DNA of 64,000 bases from Desulfovibrio cuneatus DSM 11391 (GCF_000430005.1 NZ_AUCY01000016.1:45698-109697), one strand, 5' to 3'. Positions 53,034 to 62,218 are shown, counted from the first letter of the stretch. Program-made: numbers and translations. The notes: generated from the sequence alone by a model not told the origin.

Positions 53034-53879
53034 ATGTTCATCTTTATTGGCTTAATCGTCGTTGTCGCCTCCATTATAGGCGGCTATTCCATGGTTAATG
53101 GGCCATTGGGCATGCTTTGGCAGCCCGCCGAACTTGTTATTATTTTCGGTTCGGCTTTTGGCGCGTTTATCATGTCGAACACTTCCTTTTCCCTTAAGCT
53201 GTGTGCCAAAGGCATGGGGCATTCCCTTAAAAATGGCCCTTCTAAAACCCAATACCTTGAAATGCTAGCCCTTCTTTATGGCCTGTTTGCCAAAATGCAA
53301 CGGGAAGGTATTATTAGCATTGAAAAAGATATTGAACAGCCAGACTCCAGTGCCCTTTTCCAACGTTTCCCGCTTATGGCAAAAGACAAAGCAGCCTGTT
53401 TTTTTGTTGGCGACACCCTGCGCATTTACCTGACCACAGGGAACGCCGGGGAACTGGACAAACTTATGGGTGTGGACATGAACACCATGCACCATGTAGA
53501 AATGACCCCGGCCCACAACATTACCCATATGGCAGAATCCATGCCAGCCATGGGTATTGTGGCCGCCGTTCTTGGGGTTATTCTTACCATGGCACACCTG
53601 GATGCACCGCCAGCGGAACTGGGCCACCACATTGGTGCCGCCCTTGCCGGTACCTTCCTTGGGGTTCTTTTGTGTTACGGTATTATTGGCCCCTTTGGTG
53701 CCAAGCTGGAAAACATTGCCAATGAACGCCACATGTTCTTCCAAAGCATCCGTGAAGCGGTGGGCGCTGCCGTACGCGGCTCTTCCCCCATTGTTGCACT
53801 GGAATATGGCCGCAGAGCAATTCCCCTTGAATTTCGCCCCACCTTCCTTGAAATGGAACAAAAGCTCAAAGGTAGTTGA
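53034..53879 (+). CDS. motA: Flagellar motor stator protein MotA
   Basis: 281 residues with four membrane spans (two near residues 1-50, two near 170-225). The third span MPAMGIVAAVLGVILTMAHL carries the conserved Pro, and LAGTFLGVLLCYGIIGPFG the fourth. The cytoplasmic loop includes EGIISIEKDIEQP. It conducts ions with MotB and turns the flagellar rotor. AAAGG precedes the ATG. Two motB genes follow on the same strand. Confidence 0.94.
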   Translation: MFIFIGLIVVVASIIGGYSMVNGPLGMLWQPAELVIIFGSAFGAFIMSNTSFSLKLCAKGMGHSLKNGPSKTQYLEMLALLYGLFAKMQREGIISIEKDIEQPDSSALFQRFPLMAKDKAACFFVGDTLRIYLTTGNAGELDKLMGVDMNTMHHVEMTPAHNITHMAESMPAMGIVAAVLGVILTMAHLDAPPAELGHHIGAALAGTFLGVLLCYGIIGPFGAKLENIANERHMFFQSIREAVGAAVRGSSPIVALEYGRRAIPLEFRPTFLEMEQKLKGS

Positions 53880-53897
53880 TGCTTTTTACAAGGTACA

Positions 53898-53940
53898 GCG
53901 CCCGCTTACGGCACCTTAGTGTTGCCGCCACAGCGGGCGC
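53898..53940 (+). terminator. Hairpin between motA and the first motB
   Basis: GCGCCCGCT pairs with AGCGGGCGC, with GGCAC/GTTGCC pairing inside. It could attenuate read-through or mark the end of the motA transcript. Confidence 0.5.
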
Positions 53941-54046
53941 AATGCCTTACAGCCCCGGTCTTGCGCCGCGCTCAAGGCGCGGCCTTATTTTTGGCTATTC
54001 ATAACACCCGTGCCCTTGCGGCACTCTAAGTAAACGGAGCATCCCT

Positions 54047-54769
54047 ATGGGCGGCAGCGCATGGAAAGTGGCTTACGCCGACTTTGTAACAGCCATGATG
54101 GCGTTTTTTCTGCTCATGTGGATTCTGAACATGAGTACGGATGAACAAAAAGCCGGGCTGGCTCAATTTTTCACTGAAGGAGCCACAGGCACAACCAACG
54201 TGGTTTCCCCCGTGGGGCTTGTGAACGTGAACCCGCTTATGCTTACCCCTGGCAAGCTGACCACAGAACAAATGGAACGGCAGGAAGTACAGCGCAACAC
54301 CCTGGCCATTTTGCGTTCAGTAAAAGCTGAAATAGCCGAAGATAGCATGGGCCGTGTGACCACAGGGCTCAATACCAGCGGCAATGGCGTTATGCTTCAA
54401 GTCGTACCAGACATTTTTTTCCAGCCCGGCACAACAAACCTTACCCCCGCAGCCATGACCATGCTGGACAGGGTGTACGACATTATGAAGCGTTTCCAGA
54501 CCTACCTAGTGGTGCGCGGGCATACGGATGTTTCGGAAACAGGTGCCCCCAACTTTCCTTCTGCCTGGGAACTTTCCGCGGCACGGGCCAATGCGGCTGT
54601 GGAATATTTGATACAAAAGGGCATTAACCCAAAACTGGTGCGCAGCGTTGCCTATGGCAGTACCCAGCCTGCGGTGCCCCCTTCCGTGGCCAATGCGGCA
54701 GAACTCAATGGCAGGGTTGAATTTAACTTCCATAGACCGGAAGTGATGTCCACCATCAGCAATTTTTAG
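54047..54769 (+). CDS. motB: Flagellar motor protein MotB, first copy
   Basis: 240 residues. MGGSAWKVAYADFVTAMMAFF then LLMWIL is the single membrane span with the ion-carrying Asp13. The N-terminal cytoplasmic tail is only about six residues, shorter than in E. coli MotB. The plug follows, then an OmpA-like peptidoglycan-binding domain with VVRGHTDVSE, ELSAARANAAVEYL and LVRSVAYGSTQPA. It anchors the stator to the wall. ACGGAG precedes the ATG. A paralogue follows at 54909. Confidence 0.92.
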   Translation: MGGSAWKVAYADFVTAMMAFFLLMWILNMSTDEQKAGLAQFFTEGATGTTNVVSPVGLVNVNPLMLTPGKLTTEQMERQEVQRNTLAILRSVKAEIAEDSMGRVTTGLNTSGNGVMLQVVPDIFFQPGTTNLTPAAMTMLDRVYDIMKRFQTYLVVRGHTDVSETGAPNFPSAWELSAARANAAVEYLIQKGINPKLVRSVAYGSTQPAVPPSVANAAELNGRVEFNFHRPEVMSTISNF

Positions 54770-54852
54770 GGAAAACTCAGCATTTCCAACATACCGTTTA
54801 CTCTACGTTTCCCTAAGAACGTGTTTTAAAAACGGAATAAATCCGCGTTTCC
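54769..54852. repeat. Degenerate MITE-like repeat between the motB genes
   Basis: GGGAAAACTCAGCATTTCC at the left and ACGGAATAAATCCGC then GTTTCC at the right resemble the two terminal repeats of the family. The interior is unlike other copies. It starts at the last base of the first motB stop codon. Confidence 0.5.
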
Positions 54853-54908
54853 ACAGTATCCCTTAACCGCACGGGTGGCACCACCCGGCTCAGACCAAAG
54901 GAACCCTC

Positions 54909-55625
54909 ATGGGCGGCGCATGGAAAGTGGCTTATGCCGACTTTGTTACAGCCATGATGGCGTTTTTTCTGCTTATGTGGATTCTTTCCATGAGCGATAA
55001 GGAAACACGTCAAGGCCTTGCTGGCGTATTCCGCGCAGAGGCCATTTTCAGTACCAACCAAATTAGCGCAGTGGGGGTTTCCAACAACCCGCTTATTCAA
55101 TACGCGGGCAAAGTGGTAAAAGAAGACGTTAAAATTAACGAAGCTGAACGCACGAACATTGAAATGATGAAAAAACTCAATCAGTTCATGCTGCAAGATT
55201 CTTTCCCTTCGGGGGCCAGTGGCCTTACCTCCGACTCAGTAGGCGTGCTGTTGCACCTTGCCCCAGACCTGCTGTTTTCCCCAGGCACCGTGGAATTTAC
55301 CGCTGAAGGGAAAAAGGTCATGGACCAGATTGTGGGGGTCTTATCCATGTTCCAGGCCTACCTTGTGGTGCGCGGCCATGCAGACACTTCCGAAGCTGGC
55401 ATTGGAGGCTATACGTCCCTTTGGAACCTCTCCGCCGCAAGGGCCAACGCAGCCATTCGCTATCTTATTGCCCACAATGTCGACCCAAAGTTTTTACGCA
55501 GCGTGGCCTATGGCGACACCCGCCCTGCTGTTGCCTCAGACGCCCCCAACGCGAAGCAAATGAACAGCCGCGTGGAGTTCCACTTCCACAGGCCGGATGC
55601 TATGTCCACCGTTGTTGGCTACTAG
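54909..55625 (+). CDS. motB: Flagellar motor protein MotB, second copy
   Basis: 238 residues, a paralogue of the previous gene. The membrane span MGGAWKVAYADFVTAMMAFF then LLMWIL with Asp12 is nearly identical even at the DNA level. The periplasmic part has diverged: the linker differs and the OmpA domain reads VVRGHADTSE, NLSAARANAAIRYL and FLRSVAYGDTRPA. Both copies look functional. They may form alternative or mixed stators with MotA. AAGGAACCCTC precedes the ATG. Confidence 0.92.
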   Translation: MGGAWKVAYADFVTAMMAFFLLMWILSMSDKETRQGLAGVFRAEAIFSTNQISAVGVSNNPLIQYAGKVVKEDVKINEAERTNIEMMKKLNQFMLQDSFPSGASGLTSDSVGVLLHLAPDLLFSPGTVEFTAEGKKVMDQIVGVLSMFQAYLVVRGHADTSEAGIGGYTSLWNLSAARANAAIRYLIAHNVDPKFLRSVAYGDTRPAVASDAPNAKQMNSRVEFHFHRPDAMSTVVGY

Positions 55626-55627
55626 GA

Positions 55628-55645
55628 GGAAACGCTCAGTTTCCC
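55628..55645 (+). repeat. Fragment of the MITE-like repeat
   Basis: GGAAACGCTCAGTTTCCC, an end fragment two bases after the second motB stop. Too short to orient with confidence. Confidence 0.4.
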
Positions 55646-55703
55646 AAAAGCCATATCAACAGAATTTATGCTTAACAGCTTCGCTGTAAACGTTTACGCA
55701 AAA

Positions 55704-55746
55704 CACAAAGCCCCCACCTCTGTTCACCAGGGGCGGGGGCTTTGTG
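55704..55746. terminator. Bidirectional terminator between motB and purU
   Basis: CACAAAGCCCCCACC and GGCGGGGGCTTTGTG pair with one mismatch. It lies between convergent genes. A separate small palindrome GTAAACGTTTAC is at 55686-55697. Confidence 0.75.
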
Positions 55747-55764
55747 TATACTATGGACAGCGCG

Positions 55765-56616
55765 TTACCGCAAAATAACCGTCTTATTCCCATTCAGGAA
55801 AACCCGGCGTTCCACATGGTATTGAATGGCACGGGAAAGCACCATGCTTTCAATGTCGCGCCCTATGGCTGTAAGCGCTTCCGGGGTGTGGGCATGGTCA
55901 ACCCGTTCCACCCCTTGTTCAATAATGGGGCCTTCATCCAGGTGCGGGGTAACATAGTGGGCGGTGGCACCAATAAGTTTTACTCCGCGGGCGTAGGCCT
56001 GTTTATAGGGTTGCGCCCCAATGAAACTGGGAAGAAATGAATGGTGAATATTAATGCAGCGCCCTTTCAGGTCTGTGCACAATTCAGGGGAAAGAATTTG
56101 CATGTATCTGGCAAGCACAACAAGCTCTATCTGTTCGCTGGCAATAATTTCACGCAGGGCATGTTCCTGCTGCTGCTTGTTTTCACGGGTAACGGGCAGG
56201 TAATGGAAGGGAACGCCATGCCATTCTGCCAATGGCCGAAAATCCTGATGATTTGACACGATGCAGGCAATATCTGCCTTGAGGCTGCCTGTACGGTAGC
56301 GGTAAAGCAGGTCATTCAGGCAATGCCCATGCTGGGAAACCAGAATCAGCAGGCGTGAAGGTTCATGGGCAGCCGCCATTTCCCATTCCATAGCATAGGC
56401 TTTCGCAACAGCGTCAAAGCGCTGGCGTATCACTTTTGCAGCCGGGGCATCTGGCTCCGCAAAAAAGTGGACCCTCATAAAAAAAAGCTGGGTTTCTCTG
56501 TCACCAAACTGGGCACTATCAAAAATATTGCAACGCTGCTCAGAAAGAAATATACTTACAGCAGCAACTATTCCCACCTTATCAGGGCAAGAAATAGTAA
56601 GAATGTATTCATTCAT
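55765..56616 (-). CDS. purU: Formyltetrahydrofolate deformylase
   Basis: 283 residues. The first 80 form an ACT domain (ILTISCPDKVGIVAAVSIFL). The catalytic domain is formyltransferase-like, with NHQDFRPLAEWHGVPFHYLP, LARYMQILSP, and the active-site Asn/His in INIHHSFLPSF, then GATAHYVTPHLDEGPIIEQ with the Asp. It hydrolyses 10-formyl-THF to formate and THF, balancing one-carbon pools. AAGGAG is 13 bases before the ATG, a little far. Divergent from queD across 220 bp in which I see no riboswitch. Confidence 0.95.
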   Translation of the reverse strand: MNEYILTISCPDKVGIVAAVSIFLSEQRCNIFDSAQFGDRETQLFFMRVHFFAEPDAPAAKVIRQRFDAVAKAYAMEWEMAAAHEPSRLLILVSQHGHCLNDLLYRYRTGSLKADIACIVSNHQDFRPLAEWHGVPFHYLPVTRENKQQQEHALREIIASEQIELVVLARYMQILSPELCTDLKGRCINIHHSFLPSFIGAQPYKQAYARGVKLIGATAHYVTPHLDEGPIIEQGVERVDHAHTPEALTAIGRDIESMVLSRAIQYHVERRVFLNGNKTVILR

Positions 56617-56838
56617 AGGGACTGATGCTCCTTCGTTTCATACTGCAAACTCAATGCTGTCGGGCTATTTTTTGTTCTATGGCAAGCCTTTCACATAAGT
56701 AAAAGGCAACCCGGTGACTTTAAAGGCAAACGACACGCTCTGAGGCGCTAATTTCAGATAAAATAGCCCCAATGCTGCCCCGCGGGCCAGCCAGCCCGCA
56801 TTGATTCAAACTCTATAAATTATATTGAGGAAGGCTTC

Positions 56839-57225
56839 ATGTCCAGACCTTTTTGGCGTCTTGCTGTGGCGTCTGAATTCAGTGCCGCGCATGCGTTACG
56901 CAACTACCAGGGCAAGTGCGAACATATCCACGGCCACAACTTCACCGTTGAAGTTGTCATTGAAGGCGACCGCCTTACCCAAGACACAGAATTCCTTATG
57001 GATTTCAGTCATATCAAAAAAATGCTGAAGGAAACACTGGCCACCCTTGACCATAAAGACCTGAACACCACCGCCCCCTTTGACCGCATCAATCCTTCTT
57101 CCGAAAACATGGCCTGCCATATTTTCCGGCAGCTTAAAGCCCCGGTGGCTACATTTGGCGTACGTGTTTACAGCGTAACCGTGGGGGAAAAACCAGGACA
57201 ATGCGCCACGTATTACGAAGGATAA
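56839..57225 (+). CDS. queD: 6-carboxytetrahydropterin synthase (QueD)
   Basis: 128 residues of the PTPS family. Zinc ligands are His18 (SAAHAL), His31 and His33 (CEHIHGHNF), and catalytic Cys27 is just before them. LDHKDLN and PSSENMACHIF complete the active site. It turns dihydroneopterin triphosphate into 6-carboxytetrahydropterin for queuosine synthesis. GAGGAAGG precedes the ATG. No other queuosine gene is adjacent, and no preQ1 riboswitch is visible in the leader. Confidence 0.94.
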   Translation: MSRPFWRLAVASEFSAAHALRNYQGKCEHIHGHNFTVEVVIEGDRLTQDTEFLMDFSHIKKMLKETLATLDHKDLNTTAPFDRINPSSENMACHIFRQLKAPVATFGVRVYSVTVGEKPGQCATYYEG

Positions 57226-57412
57226 CCCACTGCCCCTGTTCATTTTTACCACTCGTTGCAAAGCTTCCTTTGTTTTTTACATAGCAGGATGAGACAGTCT
57301 GGTATTTTTATCTTGCATGGCAGTGCCCGGCGGAATATACTTTTTTTGTCCATTGTTCTGTGGCAGTGCACCTGCCTGCCACATTTACCCAATCCCTGTG
57401 AGGAGGCAGCAA

Positions 57413-58768
57413 ATGTCTACGTATTTGCAAGAAGTGATTGAATCCGTAAAGAAGAACAACCCTGGCGAGCCAGAGTTCTACCAAGCCGCTGAAGAAGTGC
57501 TGCTTTCTTTGGAACCCTTGCTGAAGCGCGACTCCAAGTACCAGCAGCACAGTGTGCTGGAACGCCTTGTGGAGCCTGAGCGCCAAGTGACCTTTCGTGT
57601 TGCCTGGATAGACGATGCAGGCAAAGTGCAGGTTAACCGTGGCTACCGTGTGCAGTACAACTCTGCCATTGGGCCATACAAAGGTGGTTTCCGCTTTCAC
57701 CCCAGCGTTTACAGCGGCATCATCAAGTTCCTGGGATTTGAACAAATTTTCAAAAACTCCCTGACGGGCCTGGCCATAGGTGGCGGCAAGGGTGGTTCCA
57801 ACTTCAACCCCAAAGGCAAATCCAACAACGAAATTATGCGCTTTTGCCAAGCATTTATGACAGAAATGCATAAATACCTTGGACCCACCATCGACGTTCC
57901 TGCTGGCGACATTGGCGTTGGTGCACGTGAACTGGGCTTTATGTATGGCCAGTATAAGCGCCTCACCGCTTCACACTGTGGCGTGCTTACCGGGAAGGGC
58001 GTTACCTGGGGTGGTTCACTGGCCCGTAAGGAAGCCACAGGCTACGGTTCCGTGTACTTTGCTGAAGATATGATGACAGAACGCGGCACTTCCCTGCTGG
58101 GAAAAACGTGTGCAGTTTCCGGTTCCGGCAACGTAGCCATTTATACTGTGGAAAAGCTACATCAACTGGGCGCCAAAGCAGTCACCGTTTCCGATTCCAC
58201 CGGCATGATTTACCACAAGCAAGGCATTAACCTTGAAGTGCTGCAGCAGGTAAAAGAAGTGGAAGGCGCACGCCTTACCCGCTATGCCGAATTGTGCCCT
58301 GAAGCAGAATACACCCCTGTGGAAAAATACGCCAAGGGCCGCAACCTTGTGTGGTCTGTACCTTGCCAGGCGGCCTTCCCCAGCGCTACCCAGAACGAAC
58401 TGAACCTGGAAGACGCCAAAGAACTACTGAAAAACGGCTGCTTGTGCATTTCTGAAGGGGCAAACATGCCCAGCACCCCGGATGCCGTGGAAGCATTCCT
58501 GGCTGCCGGCATTTGTTATGGCCCTGCAAAATGCGCCAACGCAGGCGGTGTTGCCACCAGCCAGCTTGAAATGGCCCAAAACGCCAGCATGCAGCAGTGG
58601 ACATTTGATGAGGTAGACGGCAAACTGAAAAATATCATGCACAACATCTTTACCAATGCCAGCACCACGGCCAAAGAATTTGGCGCTACCCACAACCTGG
58701 TTATGGGTGGTAACATTGCTGCATTCCGTAAAGTGGCTGATAACATGATTGCCCTAGGTGCTTACTAG
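57413..58768 (+). CDS. gdhA: NADP-type glutamate dehydrogenase
   Basis: 451 residues, the length of hexameric small-subunit GDH. GYRVQYNSAIGPYKGGFRF and GGGKGGSNFNPKGKS carry the glutamate-binding and catalytic lysines, DVPAGDIGVGARELGFM the catalytic Asp, and VSGSGNVAIYTVEKL the dinucleotide-binding loop. It interconverts 2-oxoglutarate plus ammonia and glutamate. GAGGAGG lies before the ATG at 57413; the frame is open further upstream without a ribosome site. The NADP preference is by family resemblance. Confidence 0.96.
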   Translation: MSTYLQEVIESVKKNNPGEPEFYQAAEEVLLSLEPLLKRDSKYQQHSVLERLVEPERQVTFRVAWIDDAGKVQVNRGYRVQYNSAIGPYKGGFRFHPSVYSGIIKFLGFEQIFKNSLTGLAIGGGKGGSNFNPKGKSNNEIMRFCQAFMTEMHKYLGPTIDVPAGDIGVGARELGFMYGQYKRLTASHCGVLTGKGVTWGGSLARKEATGYGSVYFAEDMMTERGTSLLGKTCAVSGSGNVAIYTVEKLHQLGAKAVTVSDSTGMIYHKQGINLEVLQQVKEVEGARLTRYAELCPEAEYTPVEKYAKGRNLVWSVPCQAAFPSATQNELNLEDAKELLKNGCLCISEGANMPSTPDAVEAFLAAGICYGPAKCANAGGVATSQLEMAQNASMQQWTFDEVDGKLKNIMHNIFTNASTTAKEFGATHNLVMGGNIAAFRKVADNMIALGAY

Positions 58769-58838
58769 AACACTGTAACGACAACGTGTTTGCAGGAGGT
58801 ATTGTGCTTTTGCACCTGCCAAACCGCATACAAAATAA

Positions 58839-58883
58839 TGCGCATAAAAAAACCGGGGAAATTCCCCGGTTTTTTTATGCGTA
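58839..58883. terminator. Bidirectional intrinsic terminator between gdhA and gap
   Basis: GCATAAAAAAACCGGGGAA and TTCCCCGGTTTTTTTATGC form a near-perfect stem of about 20 bp with a T run in both directions. Textbook bidirectional terminator for convergent genes. Confidence 0.93.
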
Positions 58884-58902
58884 AGGCATCAATACGTCTT
58901 AC

Positions 58903-59904
58903 TTACAGTGAAGCACTAATCATACGCAGCAAACGCACAAGCTGGTTGGTGAAACCTGCTTCATTATCGTACCAAATAATTACTTTGCCCATGCGCTTAT
59001 CAATTACAGTCGTACACAGGCCGTCTACCACACCGCCATAGGTGCTACCCACATAGTCACATGAAACAAGTGGCACTTCCGTGTACCCCATAAAATCCTT
59101 CATGGTGGTTTCAGAAGCCTTTTTCAAGACCGCATTCACTTCCTGCACCGTTACATCACGGTCAAAGTCACATGTCAGGTCCACAATGGAAACGTTGGGG
59201 GTAGGCACACGCACGGCCATGCCGTCCAGCTTGCCTGCAAGTTCCGGAATAACCAGGGCAATAGCTTTTGCAGCCCCTGTGGTGGTGGGCAGCATGGAAA
59301 GAGCCGCCGCACGGCCACGGCGCAAGTCTTTATGGGAACCGTCCAGAAGGCGCTGGCTCATGGTATAGGAGTGAATGGTGGTCATAAGCCCGCGGCTGAT
59401 ACCAAAGGTTTCTTGCAGTATTTTGGCCACAGGGGCAAGGCAGTTTGTGGTGCAAGAAGCATTAGAAAGGACATGATGGGTTGCCGAATCGTAACTGGTA
59501 TGGTTCACACCCATAACCACAGTAAGGTCCACACTCTGGCCCGGCGCACTGATAACCACTTTCTTTGCTCCGCAATCCAGGTGGCGTGCAAGCCCGGCAC
59601 GGTCTTTTAACGTCCCTGTGGATTCAACCACAAGGTCAACGCCAAGCTCACCCCACTTCCATTCGCCTGTGGCGCAACGGGTCACCAAAACCTGTTTGCC
59701 ATTCACAAGAAAGCCTGCTTCGTTGGGCTCTACCACGCCAGGAAACGTGCCATGCACAGAATCATATTTGAACAGGTGCGCCAGAGAAGCGTTGTCCGCC
59801 CTGGCGTTCACCACAGCAATATCAAGCCCGGCCCCTGAAGCTGCAAGGCGCAGCAAACATCTGCCAATCCTTCCAAAACCATTAAGCCCTATGCGCACTG
59901 CCAT
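58903..59904 (-). CDS. gap: Glyceraldehyde-3-phosphate dehydrogenase
   Basis: 333 residues from the ATG at 59904 with GGAGG upstream (a start five codons earlier is unlikely). IGLNGFGRIGR is the dinucleotide-binding loop and SNASCTTNCLAP holds the catalytic Cys, with His in TTIHSYT. The loop after the second strand reads VVNARADN; the acidic residue that selects NAD over NADP is replaced by Ala-Arg, which hints at NADP use. Co-transcribed with fba 17 bp upstream. Role: glycolysis or gluconeogenesis. Confidence 0.96.
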   Translation of the reverse strand: MAVRIGLNGFGRIGRCLLRLAASGAGLDIAVVNARADNASLAHLFKYDSVHGTFPGVVEPNEAGFLVNGKQVLVTRCATGEWKWGELGVDLVVESTGTLKDRAGLARHLDCGAKKVVISAPGQSVDLTVVMGVNHTSYDSATHHVLSNASCTTNCLAPVAKILQETFGISRGLMTTIHSYTMSQRLLDGSHKDLRRGRAAALSMLPTTTGAAKAIALVIPELAGKLDGMAVRVPTPNVSIVDLTCDFDRDVTVQEVNAVLKKASETTMKDFMGYTEVPLVSCDYVGSTYGGVVDGLCTTVIDKRMGKVIIWYDNEAGFTNQLVRLLRMISASL

Positions 59905-59921
59905 GTTTCCTCCACTCACAT

Positions 59922-60845
59922 TTAGGCTTTGCCTGAACAGCCAAGCACATTTTTAATTTTATGCTGCACCATATTTTTCACCGCGTCCCTCGCTGGCTTT
60001 AAATAAGCGCGGGGGTCAAAATCTTCCGGCTTTTCCGCAAAATATTTGCGAATGGTCGCCGTAACCGCCAAGCGGATGTCTGTGTCTATGTTAATTTTGC
60101 ACACGCCATAGCTGGCAGCTTTACGCAAAAGTTCTTCGGGAACACCGCGTGCCGCGCCCACTTTGCCTCCGTAGGCGTTGGCCATATCCACAAACTCTTG
60201 CGGAACACTGGAAGAACCGTGCAAAACAAGGGGGAAGCCTGGAAGCTTGTTGGTGATGGTTTCAAGGCGTTCAAAGTCCAGCTTTGCATCACCCTTGAAT
60301 TTATAGGCCCCATGGCTGGTACCAATGGCCACGGCCAAAGAATTGCACCCTGTGCGTTTCACAAAATCCACGGCCTGATCAGGGTCGGTGTACACCGTTT
60401 TTTCCGAAACCACATCATCTTCAACGCCTTCAAGGCGGCCAAGTTCTGCTTCAACCCACACCCCTTTGGGCGTGGCGTATTCCACCACCTGCTTTGTCAG
60501 GGCAATGTTTTCTTCATAGGGCAGGTGCGACCCGTCAATCATAACAGAGGTAAAACCACCATCAATGCAGCTTTTGCAAATGGCAAAATCAGCACCATGG
60601 TCCAGGTGCAACACCACAGGCAGGTCTGTCTCTATAAGTGCAGCTTCAATAAGCTTCACAATGTAGGCCTGGCCTGCATACTTGCGGGCACCCGCAGAAA
60701 CTTGCAGCACAAGCGGAGCGCGCTCTGCAGCACCAGCCTGCATAATACCCTGAATAATTTCCATATTATTCACGTTAAAAGCGCCCACTGCATACCCTTC
60801 ACGGTATGCGCGCTCAAACATTTCACGGGGGTTCACTAATGGCAT
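59922..60845 (-). CDS. fba: Class II fructose-1,6-bisphosphate aldolase
   Basis: 307 residues from the ATG at 60845, GGAGG four bases before it. Zinc site residues are in LHLDHGADF (His/Asp), with EAELGRLEG, GTSHGAYKF and LHGSSSVP, and INIDTDIRLA binds phosphate. It splits fructose 1,6-bisphosphate to two triose phosphates. First gene of the fba-gap unit, with a promoter at 60971-60999. Confidence 0.96.
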   Translation of the reverse strand: MPLVNPREMFERAYREGYAVGAFNVNNMEIIQGIMQAGAAERAPLVLQVSAGARKYAGQAYIVKLIEAALIETDLPVVLHLDHGADFAICKSCIDGGFTSVMIDGSHLPYEENIALTKQVVEYATPKGVWVEAELGRLEGVEDDVVSEKTVYTDPDQAVDFVKRTGCNSLAVAIGTSHGAYKFKGDAKLDFERLETITNKLPGFPLVLHGSSSVPQEFVDMANAYGGKVGAARGVPEELLRKAASYGVCKINIDTDIRLAVTATIRKYFAEKPEDFDPRAYLKPARDAVKNMVQHKIKNVLGCSGKA

Positions 60846-60970
60846 ATGGCCTCCACGCAAGATCAAAGGTGCATACACGTACCAAAGCCAAGCACATAAA
60901 ACCGTATGCGCAGACCACAGCCGTGTAGAGAGTTCACAAAAAGAAAAAATGCTGATTAATTTCTTTGTGT

Positions 60971-60999
60971 ATCATACCCTAAAATGCATCGTTTGTGAA
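60971..60999 (-). promoter_or_regulatory. Promoter of the fba-gap operon
   Basis: On the minus strand TTCACA (60994-60999), 17-bp spacer, TATGAT (60971-60976), both five of six consensus bases. About 125 bp before the fba ATG. Confidence 0.6.
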
Positions 61000-61072
61000 T
61001 GGCAAAGGAGAGGTATTTCTCCCCTCACATGATGAAATAGATGCAGAAAAATAGAGCCTAGAGACAGCCAGG

Positions 61073-61822
61073 CTACATATGCCCCTGCAAGGCAGCCAAA
61101 GTGTCTGCATCCGTAAAATCGAATTTCAACGGCGTCAGGGTTGCATACCCTTGTGTCAAATACCCCTTGTCGCTTTCTGGCACAACATCTTCAGGAGGAA
61201 TATCACCATTCAGCCACCAGTACTCACGCCCGCGGGGGTCTTCGCGCTTATGGTACCAGTCGCGCCACACAGCCGAAGTTTGCACACACAACTTCAACCC
61301 CAAATACTCTGCCACAGGGCGGTGGGGCAGGTTCAGGTTCATAACTCGGCGTGGGGGTAGCAAGTGGTATGGCAACCGTTCAATAACAGAAACAGCATAC
61401 TGAGCTGGGGCAAGCACATCCGTGGCTGTAAAACAGTCATAAGAAACAGCTACCGCCGGGAACCCCAGGTGCGCAGCTTCTGTTGCGGCAGCCACCGTGC
61501 CGGAATATAAAATATCCGGGCCCACGTTTGCCCCGGCATTTATGCCAGAAACAACAATATCGGGCCGTTGCGGCAGCAGTTCGCTTATGCCAAGCTTTAC
61601 ACAGTCCGTGGGGGTGCCAAAAATTCCATAACCGCTGAATTCGGATTCTTGAATATACTTTACACGCAGCGGGGAAAGAACAGTTATTGAGTGCCCCACG
61701 GCCGACTGTTCTGTCATGGGGGCAATTACGTGCACTTCGTGCCCTGCTTCACGCAAGGCTTTGTATATGGCACGCAAGCCTACGGCATAAATGCCATCAT
61801 CATTGGTCAAGGCAATACGCAT
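61073..61822 (-). CDS. surE: 5'/3'-nucleotidase SurE
   Basis: 249 residues. TNDDG (residues 6-10) and SGINAGANVG carry the metal-binding Asp and Asn residues; APMTEQSAVGHSIT and YSGTVAAATEAA are also conserved. It removes phosphate from nucleoside monophosphates and short polyphosphates in the cytoplasm, often linked to stationary-phase survival. AGGAGG precedes the ATG at 61822. Single gene here. Confidence 0.95.
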   Translation of the reverse strand: MRIALTNDDGIYAVGLRAIYKALREAGHEVHVIAPMTEQSAVGHSITVLSPLRVKYIQESEFSGYGIFGTPTDCVKLGISELLPQRPDIVVSGINAGANVGPDILYSGTVAAATEAAHLGFPAVAVSYDCFTATDVLAPAQYAVSVIERLPYHLLPPRRVMNLNLPHRPVAEYLGLKLCVQTSAVWRDWYHKREDPRGREYWWLNGDIPPEDVVPESDKGYLTQGYATLTPLKFDFTDADTLAALQGHM

Positions 61823-62218
61823 TGTTCCTCCTATAGAATCATTATGAATGGTAACACCATCAGTTTCGTAAAGACCAACTGATTACATAGCATTTCCTTA
61901 ACGCGCAGTGAGCTAGATCAAAAGGCACTTGCACGGTACAAATATGCACAGAAAAAAATGATCAGGACAAAGCCCCCCCCCTATGCCAAACGCAGGCGAT
62001 ACAATTTGGGAAGTGCGGGTCAAAATAGCCTTCCGTATGGCTTGCGTCAAGGCAAGGCCAAGTGTAGCTTTGCTTATTTATCGGCCTATACGGGAGACAG
62101 CACAAAAAGCATTGCCAAGAACAAAGATAATGCCTATATATAAAAGACTGTGTTCAAAAACGGCCAACAACAACGTGTTCAGCTTCTCTAAAAGATATCG
62201 AAACCAAGGTGCACCCCT
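61823..62218. other. Divergent intergenic region, no gene seen
   Basis: About 400 bp between surE (-) and the HD-GYP regulator (+). It contains a C run (61973-61980) and short A/T-rich stretches but no promoter, hairpin or gene I can support. Confidence 0.5.

Noticed and set aside
56617..56838. preQ1 riboswitch before queD
   Set aside because: No preQ1-I or preQ1-II consensus could be matched in the leader.
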